Origin: Pseudisothecium myosuroides
Lineage: Eukaryota > Streptophyta > Bryopsida > Hypnales > Lembophyllaceae
NCBI GenBank assembly: GCA_951799445.1
Contig: OX637291.1
Coordinates: forward strand, 7,566,501 to 7,630,500
Reading direction: 5' to 3'
DNA length: 64,000 nucleotides
Shown here: positions 55,799 through 64,000 of the stretch, one piece after another
Layout of the letters: the number at the start of each line of letters is the position of its first letter
How positions within the stretch are numbered: the stretch's first letter is position 1
Position numbers and translations under genes: made by a program
Notes under the pieces: generated by a model
Database searches by the model: none
The model's input: only the letters and a program-made list of their open reading frames with translations
What the model was told of the DNA's origin: nothing

Positions 55799-58700
55799 CT
55801 GCATTGGAAATAGATAGAGCCAGCCATGACGGCTTCGTTCGTTAGTGAACTTTTCTTTTGAATTTGCAATGAACAAGTGTACTCACATCAGAACAACCAC
55901 TCCAATTATTGCAAATTAATACTCCTAAACAGTAGGCAAACTACTGTGATGTCTGCATATTAGTACTCCTAAACAGTATACAAGCTACTAGTTCTAAACT
56001 ATGACAGTGACATGCATGGCTTTCCTACTGTGGTTTGCAGTCCCTCGCGCTCAGAGAAGACGGTATAAGCTTTGCTTATTTTCGTATCCATTCATTAAAA
56101 TTTGTCAACCCTTCAATCACGATACATACCAAATTCTTTCTTAAACTTCCCTCAAAACTTCCATATGACCATGTCAGTTGAAGCAACCAACACACACCGT
56201 CTCTCGGCTTCTGTATGTGCATGTGTAATTTCACGGGTGTGCTTTAAGGACGTCTGCAATTGCGGACTAAGGATTAGGCTCTCATCGGTCAGAGAACTGT
56301 ATTTGTCTCCCTCGCGGAAATGAACGTAGTAACTGAAATGACGGCGGCTTCAGTTGGTCTTCCTTTTTGTATGTAAAAGGCAGCTGCTTCTATTGCTTGC
56401 CACTGTTATATCCGACGCTTCTTTGACAGCCTTGTCTGTCTCAATGGTATTATCCAATGAGGTCCTCCTAATTTACAAAATAGAATCTGAAACCAGACCA
56501 TGAGGGGGCCATAAACATGAGTATCAAAAATAAAAAACTCACATGATATGAAGTGGGTCACTGTATACAAGATTGTGGTTTCCGTGCAGACAGTGATCAC
56601 TGAAAGCACACACAATTCCTAATTCGATACACGGAATGAAGGGATTTCACAGAGCAGGTAAACAGAGTTGCCAAAGTAGTCTAACTGAAATGTAAATTCC
56701 ACTACATTGTAGGGCAAGCAGAAGTCCAATCCATGGCATGTTTTACCTGTGATTCAGCCTACATGTAGCGACGTTCGATAGAGTTGAATTCCCTGAGCGC
56801 AAAACTAAAACTCTGTTCTATTTGATGACAATAACTTCGGGCTTCGTGCCTCTCGGAGAATGCCCAAGTTGAGAAGGCGTTCAATTGCATTGCATATCGC
56901 GTGGAAGGTGCATCAGTTGATCGTGTGGTCGTTGCCGGGAATGGAGATCTTGTAGCGCTGACCTGCCACGAGAAACAAAGCCACTGAGAGTCAGGGTTTT
57001 CGCCCAAAAGAACAAAGACACTTCAGCTCAAGCAAAGAAGCCATTGTATAAGTTGCCAGGGATGCTTGTTCAGGCTAGGGAAGTTTGATTTGGCATACAT
57101 TCTTCCGACCTTTGAAGGAACAGAGTATGTACGTGGAAGTGGAAAAGACGGCCTCCGCAATGCAGTTGTAGGAGGTGAGAGGCTTAGACCTAAAGGAAAA
57201 TATTTGAGTAGGAAGTGGTACAATGCTTTCTTGAACTATAGGCTTGTCAGTGTAATCGTCCTAAAAATTAAGTAGCAATTTGGGAAATCAAATCTGTTAT
57301 CGAAGCAACTAGTAGAACCTGAATTTTATGATTGCACATTAAATGCTTAGCAACAAATAGTCTATTCAGACACTAGTTGCTAATGAATGCGCATAATTAA
57401 GGACATGGGACTAGCTAGGGTTTCCTTATACGAACGTCGGAAGTCTTTCTCGCGTGGCTGATCAGTCGGAGAGATGTAGAGGATGACCTTCTTGCTTATC
57501 GATACACTGAAGCTACTCATTCAACCGTTCTGACACCCGACAATTTCATCCAGCGATCTCATTGTCAATGCTACTGGTCTCAGAAAGTGCGGAATACAAT
57601 GGCCACCGTAGTTACCTGTATACGAGGTAGAACTTGACGGCCAATTCTATATCTTGAGTGTGCAACACGTAAGGAAGTGGACACGGCCGCCACCCTGCAT
57701 TGCAGAATTTAGGATTACAAAATCGAGTTCTCGACTACAAACTCCAGGGAAAGAAAGCTACAATTCAAAGTGGAACAAAATTGAGAGCAATGGAGGGCAC
57801 CAAATAGAAGCTGTAAATTTCTTTCCTATCGGAACTGTTGTTGAGCAATTCCATGCGACTTTCTTACGGTGCGAGATGTCCATGCAGCGGCGGTGGACAT
57901 TTGGGTGGAGACAAATGTTCGTCAGGTGGACGTTGCCGCTTTGACGTTCACATTGAGCATCCCATTTTTAGACTGCGTTTCTTGGATCTTGCATCTCGTA
58001 GAGTAGGGAACCGAAAATGGGGGACGGGAGTTAAAGAGAACGATAGTCGTGGCAGCAACCACAGTACCATGTGTTGACAAAATTTGGAAGCTCCCATTAA
58101 TGTAGGTATGGTGTAGACGCGAAAATCATGGCGGCCATGCACCCGTAACCATGTCCTTGGGAAGCGTGCCTTCTCGGCAGTTCATTGCATAGGCGCTACC
58201 TTGTGCTTGTGACGGGGCTTCTTAGATGTGCGTGTTCCAGCGCCGTCTAAATGAGTTCCTTATTTTCTCAAACATTGTCGCAAACGTACGCAGCAGGGGA
58301 CGCAGAGATCATTGTAGAAGCAAGAGCAGCGATTGTCACAAGAGATTTGAAGCCAGACTGCGACATTAGGTAATTTATTGTCGGAGGAGCAGTAGAAACG
58401 GGAGTTTGAAGTCGTCTAATGCACTACTGTTTTGGCGAGTACTAGTTTTGCTTGAAGTGGGAACAAGTGCCAGAGGACCTTCTTGGAGGGGGAGGACTGA
58501 GGCAGTGTTCAGCGGAATCGGACGACGACCTGAAGAAGGAGTGCATAGGGGACCACGTCGACGGGTCTATCACCAAAGCCACCATCAATTAAGGTATTGA
58601 CTTGTCAATCCTGTGTAGAAATCACCGTCTCTTTTTTTTTTTTTTTTTTGAAATTGTTGAGGAACTTCCGTCTGTAATGACTTTGACGATCTTGGAACTT

Positions 58701-58997
58701 GGCAAATTATGTTGTATATATGAGGCAGCACTTGCAGTGTGAGGTTCTCAGTGCAAAGTAAGCAATAGGGATATGCCATGGTTAGACCGGGATGGACGTA
58801 CTGGAAGCAAACGCTACTTCATGGAGACCATAAAGCATGTGTGTTAATTTTTTTAAGTGACAATGAAAGCAGTGTCCATAGATGTAAGCTCCGAATTTGT
58901 CACTTGGAACTCGTAGAATTATTTTTTTGGAAATTTGCAATTTAAAGTTGATAAAAGTATACAAAAAGTCATAAAAAGAGTGTAGAATCAAAATAGG
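55799..58997. other. No recognised gene
   Basis: May include the 5' end of the CACTA element and unrelated intergenic DNA of moderate GC. Plus-strand open frames at 57654-57944 and 57838-58077 (CPCSGGGHLGGDKCSSGGRC) overlap in different frames and match nothing I know. A poly(T) run of about 20 lies at 58630-58650. Confidence 0.3.
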
Positions 58998-60570
58998 GTT
59001 GTGTCATACCCATTATAGTATTTGGTCTAGATTATATTTTTACTCAGAATCCCCCCAATCTTGGCCTAAAAATAGTATAAGAATAACAAATTGGCTAGAT
59101 TTGGAGGATTTGAATCACCCAGCCCCAAAAGGGCTAAATTCCACCATGAATGTGGCGATTCATGGCTAGGTCGGTCCGAGGGATCCACAGTGAGGCCACT
59201 AGGTCGAGTCCTAGAGTTAGATTTAGAATTCCCCATTAGATCGACGAATTTTCAAAATCTCGATTGTTAGCATGCAAGAGCCACTCACGCAAGACTGGGC
59301 CGGTGGAGGAATCTACAGCCCAAGGATGGCGTTCTAAGGTAAATCCCATGCCAAGAATTCAACAGCAAAATCGATTTGCCAAGATTCCTCCAGCTGCAGA
59401 AGATTCCCGCACCGTCGCTAATTTGAGGAGATGGCTAGTTTGATTTCCATTGATCAATCATGCCAAGTACGGAAACGCACTTGTACGTCTTTCATGCGAC
59501 TCCCTAAGAGGTCATGTGAAAAATCCCGGCATCTTCCGACTTGCAGAAGAACCTTTTCCGGGTGGTCAACCCTCCTAACCTCCAACGGGAATTTCATGGA
59601 AATTACCCAGATTACAATAAAATCTCACTAAAAATTAGACTAGCTTTTTTTATATTAATAATGCGCTCCGTGAAATTTCACGACATTCCAATAGCAGCAA
59701 GTACCCGAACCGGCGAGATTCCTCGGGAATTAACCACGTGGCGGGGTCCCCGCCACGTTGACCAGCATTCCGGGACCATACGATGGCAAAACGAAGTCAA
59801 CCAAAAGTCCTTCCCGACTCTCTCGCACCTACCGGAGACCCAAGGCTATTCACATTTCTCAAAATAGAAGACCCCCAAGATCTAGGATTTTACCACGATT
59901 TGGTTTTTAAACTAAATTAGCCTACGATGGATTTTTGGCCTCGGTACGGGGGGGTAAGGGGATTTAGGACTAAAGACGGCAATCTGGATCCAACGGTGCA
60001 ATCCGTTTGGCGATTGGAGCTAATCTCCAAAATTTAGGATGTTGGTCTAGCATAGATGATAGATTTTTAGGATTTAGGATGAAAATCTTTGAGGATGAGG
60101 ATGAAAATCCTCGTTGATAAGGTTACCTTAGAACTCTAGAGGGAGGGGTGAGCCCTTGGAAACCTATTTAAGGGCCCCATTTCTCTCTCTAGAATACCCC
60201 CTCACTTTTGTTTGGGTCCGTGGGTCCAATTTGCTTTGGATATTTTGGCGTTTGAAGCCAAAAACCTCTACGGTGTTTTCGGAGGACTTTTTGCTCTATT
60301 GTTGCTAGATTTCAAGCTTTGAAGATCCTTGGGGGTAATTCTATCTTGCCTTGTGTACTTCTCGTGTGTTTGTTGTACCTTTGTTACGAGTTAAGAGTCC
60401 TTGTGAGTTTAGGAGTTTTTTGGTGTCTTGTCCTAATCCTAAAGTCACCCCCCACCGTACCTTGGCAATGCCGCTTTGAGGAGCCTTTAGCTTGTGAAGT
60501 TGTGTGTCTTTACGTGTCCTAATGTGTTGTTTTCCTCACTTACATGTTCTCACCTTCCTCTAATCTTTAC
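58998..60570. other. Promoter-like stretch, possible LTR fragment
   Basis: TGTCATACCC at about 58996-59005 resembles a Ty3-type LTR start, and CTATTTAAGG at 60164-60173 resembles a TATA box followed by a CT-rich initiator region. No primer-binding site, matching second LTR or gag/pol is present in the window, so a retroelement is only a guess. Confidence 0.2.
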
Positions 60571-61120
60571 CTTGTTGTATAGACTCCCCCCTCGGGATGG
60601 CGAAGCTTTAGCTTTGTCACGTGTGTTTCTTAAGTTTGTCTTTTCTACCTTCTTCTAAATATCCCCTTGTTGTATGGACCCCCCTCGGGATGGCGAAGCT
60701 TTGGCTTTGTCACGTGTGTTTGTTAAGTTGTCTTTTCTACCTTCTTCTAATATCCACCTTGTTGTGTGGACCCCCCCACGGCGGCGAAGCTTTGAACTAG
60801 TGACCACGTCAAGTCCTACAGTGTGTGTTAAAATAGTCTTAGACGGCGGAGCTTTGAACCCGTGGAGTGTCACAAGTCCTAAAGTTGGTGTTAAACCCAA
60901 TTTTACGGCGAAGCTTTGAACCTCCATAGCCTTAGATTCCAAAATCTAGTTTCCAAGACCTTCTTGGAAATATCTGAAGTTTAGCTTCCAAGAGAGTAGC
61001 GTGTAGTATGGAATAGGGGTGGCATGCCCAATTTAGCAAGTTAAACACCTCCCCGTGTGAAGTACACTTCTAGTTTTGTTACCAAAAAGTTGGTCCTAAC
61101 CCCCCAGACGGCGAAGCTTT
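60571..61120. repeat. Tandem ~93-bp repeat with GGCGAAGCTTTG motif
   Basis: CTTGTTGTAT/GTG starts units at 60571, 60666 and 60758, each with CCCCCCTCGGGATGGCGAAG or a shortened version and TTTGTCACGTGTGT. GGCGAAGCTTTG-like words return at about 60845, 60906 and 61109. TCACGTGTG includes the CACGTG G-box core. Confidence 0.65.
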
Positions 61121-61207
61121 GGCTTTTCCACAAAAAATCCAATTTTAGTTTGCGTTAGTGGGCTCCCATAAAGGACCCCGTGTGTGTATGGATTGAGAAA
61201 AAAGACT

Positions 61208-61325
61208 AGCCAGGCCGAAGCATCAGACCAGCTAGCCCAAGCATTAGACCAATGAGCCCAAAGCATCAGACCAATCAGCCCAAAGCATCAGACCAGCCAG
61301 TCCAAAGCATCAGACCAGCAGCCAG
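61208..61325. repeat. ~21-bp minisatellite, about five units
   Basis: CCAAAGCATCAGACCA with small changes repeats every 21-22 bp. It is followed to 61445 by G-rich words (GGGCGGGTA, CAGTCACGGG, GGGGTCCAGCA), also repeated. A plus-strand frame is open across part of it, but I do not regard it as coding. Confidence 0.6.
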
Positions 61326-62067
61326 CTCAAGGGCCGGGAAACTAGGCAGTCACAGGGCGGGTACTGGACAGTCACGGGCGGGTATCAGCAGTCACGGGGT
61401 AGGGGAGTCGGGGTCCAGCAGGGGAATCGGGGTCCAGCAAAGGGGAGTCAGGTTGTTTGGTCTTTTAAAAAAAAAGACAACCCAACACATTGGATTAAAA
61501 GAGCTACTTAGTGCTGGGCTAGTGGGATAGAGGTTAACCAGAAGGGAGCAAGGGAGAAGCGGCCAAAATAAGAAAGAGCCCAAAAAGAAAACGAAACAAA
61601 AAATAAAGAAAAGCTCCTCAAAACGCCACACCTGCACACAAGTCTCCGTTCTCTCTCCATCTCACCAAACATAAACCACAAGAATGGAGGGAGATTAGGA
61701 GGAAAAGAGAATACATAGTAGGAGGGAGGAGAGAGACGATAAATAGTGCCTAGCCTAGGATTAGGTAGGTCTATAGAAGAAATCTCAAAGAACTCCTTGT
61801 GGCCATTAGAAGGAGGATTGGAATGACAAGTGTAAGACTTTTTTGTTGTAAGAAGGAAGAACCCCATTAAGGTCCTTGGAGTTTGAGTCTATAGTTGTAA
61901 GACATTCATAAAAACTTAGGTGGAATAGTACTAGTGTAGAAGGAAAGAAGGGGAAAGAAAAGAAAGGAGGAAGAGAAGGAAGGAGTTTAGATCACAAGGG
62001 TGTAATATTTGCTCAATTTAAGCGGTGAGCTTGGTAATTAAATTCAAAACAAAAACAAAGAATTGCC

Positions 62068-62130
62068 ATGGGGCATGAGGATGTACACATAGACGTGGAC
62101 AAAGTTATTTCCGACACCGGTAGTGAAGAG
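62068..62130 (+). CDS. Possible small first exon (21 codons)
   Basis: GCCATGGG start context, then an acidic peptide MGHEDVHIDVDKVISDTGSEE ending at GAG|GTGAGT, a good donor. No downstream exon or family was recognised, so this is a weak call. Confidence 0.2.
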
Positions 62131-62429
62131 GTGAGTTTTTGAATTAACCCTTGGTATTTTCCCTAATTAGCGTTGATTTTCATAATCAGCCCTTAAAGTG
62201 TGATTAGCAAGCCGTGATTAGTGCAAATTAGAAGTTTAGATTCAAAAGTCTATAGATTAGGGATAGAGGTTTCCGAAAACATATTACACATAGGATTTGG
62301 CTTTAAATCGACCGCGTTAAGCTAAATTAAACAGTAGGGGGTAGGACGGAGGAATTTTGAGTAAAATTCATCCAAAAAGAACCATGGACGGAACTTAGGG
62401 GTCTAGATTAGAAAGAAAATTTAGGATTA

Positions 62430-63110
62430 AAATTAGGGATTAATTAGCGGTTAGAATTAGAGCCAATTTACATTTTTATTTCTTAAAGTTAAATTTCTAA
62501 GGTCAAAATCTAGAGTTAACTTTGGGAAGTTAAAAAGTAGAATTAATTTGGAAGTTTAACTTAGGGGGTAAAAATTTCCAGTGAAACCTTAAGGTAGTTT
62601 AGAAAAGGAAGTTAGGGTTAATTAGGAGTAAAAAATCCGAGTGGGAAGTAGAAATCAAAAAAGTAAAACTTTAGACTAAATTTAGGAGGTAGAAATTACG
62701 AGTAGATTTTGAGTTAGGAATAGAGTTAAAATTAGAAGTCAAAACTCAGAGTCAATTGGAAAGTAAAAAGTTAGAGTGAAAAGCTAAAAATAGAAGTTAG
62801 AAGTTAAAAGTGAAAGGTAGTGGTTAATTTTTAGAGTTAGGTTAGGAGTAAAAACCGAGAGTCAAAGTAAAAACATAGAGTTAAAAGTGAAACTTAGAAT
62901 TACCCTAGAAGGTTAAAACGTGGAAGTTAAGAGTTATAGTTAATTTAGGAGTAAAAACCTAAAGTCAAAAGTCAAAATATAGAGTCGAAGTCGGTGGTTA
63001 ATATTTAGGACCAAGTTAAAGAAGTAGAATCTGGAGTTACATTCAGAAGTCGGAAGTTAGAGTAAGAGTTGGAACGTTAGGGATAGCTTTTAAACGTAGA
63101 ACTTCTAGGT
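62430..63110. repeat. C-poor, purine/T-rich degenerate repeat tract
   Basis: Words such as GAAGTTA, AGAGTTA and AGTCAAA recur irregularly every 10-20 bp (TTAGAGTTAAAAGT and variants). Cytosine is scarce on the plus strand throughout. No open frame. Confidence 0.6.
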
Positions 63111-64000
63111 GGAGTCTTAAAAACCCAAGATAGTCTTGGAGGTCCATGGAAGGAACATAAGGGTTCCCCTTTTTACGTAGTTAGGAACGTTAGAAATGAC
63201 GCCAACTACCCAGTCTACCCTCAACATAGGATAGATAGTTAGGGAGTCAGAATTTCACCATCACTTTGAACATTGCAATTAACTTGTGAATTACTACATG
63301 CATTACTAATTATTTGCTGCCATCCACGACCCTTAGGAAACGTTAGCAAAAAAGATCCATTGCTTGGAAGGCACAGTGGACCGCGCTCACAACACCCCTA
63401 TATATTAAAAAAGTGGATAAAGGCATAGAACCTGGTCGGTGTTCGCTTTATTACCAAGGGTGGGTAATCCAGCGCCCACAATAGACGTGTGAAGGTTGTG
63501 GGAAAACATAGAACATGGAGCATGTCGCATGACGGGAACGGTTTGGAAACAGAGGGCAAGTCCTACGTCATGATTTATGTTCAATGTAGATGTGATGTGG
63601 GCGACCTCGGTTCATGTAAGTTTGTAAGGTGCATGTGCAAATGGAGTTTTCGTCATTGCTATGAGTCCCTGACACCAAGAGCAATGGTGCAGGAGAACTT
63701 GCGAAAGCTCGCGGTGAAGCCCAGTTATGACTCTTGCCACTGTGCACAGTTATGGTGTCATTTTTGCTGCAAAACAGAGTCATAGTATTTTATACATTTG
63801 ACTGATGTATGTATTTAGCTGGCTATGGATTAGTCCGAGACTGATATTGTGCCTTCTGCAAACAATGTGACTGTTCTAGGCAGGCTTTGGTTGATCTTAC
63901 GTATAGAGGAGGTGTAAGTGTGAGCTCGGGAACGGCTTCAGATTCATCACAGAGTTTCTCATAAGTAATCATGGTACGTAAGGAAATCTCGAATTTGTCG
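63111..64000. other. No recognised gene at the right edge
   Basis: The Cys-rich plus-strand frame at 63489-63785 (CRCDVGDLGSCKFVRCMCK, CHCAQLWCHFCC) fits no known zinc-finger spacing and I do not call it. Nothing else is supported. Confidence 0.3.

Noticed and set aside
56000..57600. CACTA terminal repeat of the decayed transposon
   Set aside because: I scanned for CACTA and TAGTG words flanked by matching 3-bp repeats and found no convincing pair with the 49-kb side.
61252..61530. Protein encoded over the 21-bp minisatellite
   Set aside because: Its content is only the translated repeat, with indels between units and no recognised domain.
63489..63785. Cys-rich zinc-finger protein
   Set aside because: Cysteine spacing fits no known finger and no splice or start context supports it.

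Overview
The window is nuclear DNA of a land plant. Evidence: introns with GT/AG borders, a plant-type multi-exon G-patch gene, a plant CACTA (En/Spm) TNP2 transposon, AAACCCT telo-box motifs, and many small palindromic MITEs. One intact gene encodes strumpellin (WASHC5), a WASH-complex subunit that I understand to be absent from model flowering plants. I therefore favour a non-seed plant (bryophyte, lycophyte or fern), but the sequence alone does not settle the species.

Layout. 0-1 kb: internal exon of a minus-strand MYND zinc-finger gene running off the left edge, with a telo-box cluster upstream. 1-5 kb: no recognised protein, but two long imperfect hairpins, one (3209-3315) with the geometry of a plant MIRNA precursor. 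5-12.8 kb: AT-rich repeat DNA (10-bp minisatellite, four-copy ~205-bp tandem repeat, MITE fragments). 12.9-16.5 kb: single-exon strumpellin gene (minus), with a triplicated ~310-345 bp repeat upstream. 19-24.2 kb: MITEs and palindromes. 24.46-28.15 kb: complete 11-exon gene for a G-patch protein of the PINX1/Pxr1 type (plus). 28-31.6 kb: nothing convincing.

31.6-41.9 kb is the most unusual part: a nested transposon. A small pogo/Emigrant-like element (TA target duplication) holds a 9.8-kb hAT-type element with CAGGG termini and a perfect 8-bp target duplication. The hAT interior is a giant palindrome: arms of about 4.7 and 4.2 kb around a ~260-bp spacer. The arms carry arrays built on a shared GGACTTAAG motif and, in each arm, a mirror copy of a 0.93-kb element that also occurs elsewhere in the window. 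No transposase is visible, so it looks like a non-autonomous foldback element.

42-49 kb: AT-rich repeats, a ~620-bp palindrome, a tRNA-like/SINE-like sequence, a possible hAT relic and a MITE. 49.8-55.8 kb: decayed minus-strand CACTA transposon (transposase-associated domain, TNP2, DUF4218, DUF4216) with a nonsense codon and frameshifts, and a CACTA-type MITE in one intron. 56-64 kb: no recognised gene; several tandem repeats and a strongly C-poor tract.

The two intact genes are unrelated in function: endosomal actin nucleation (strumpellin) and ribosome biogenesis/telomerase-linked RNA work (G-patch). Most of the remaining sequence is transposon-derived.
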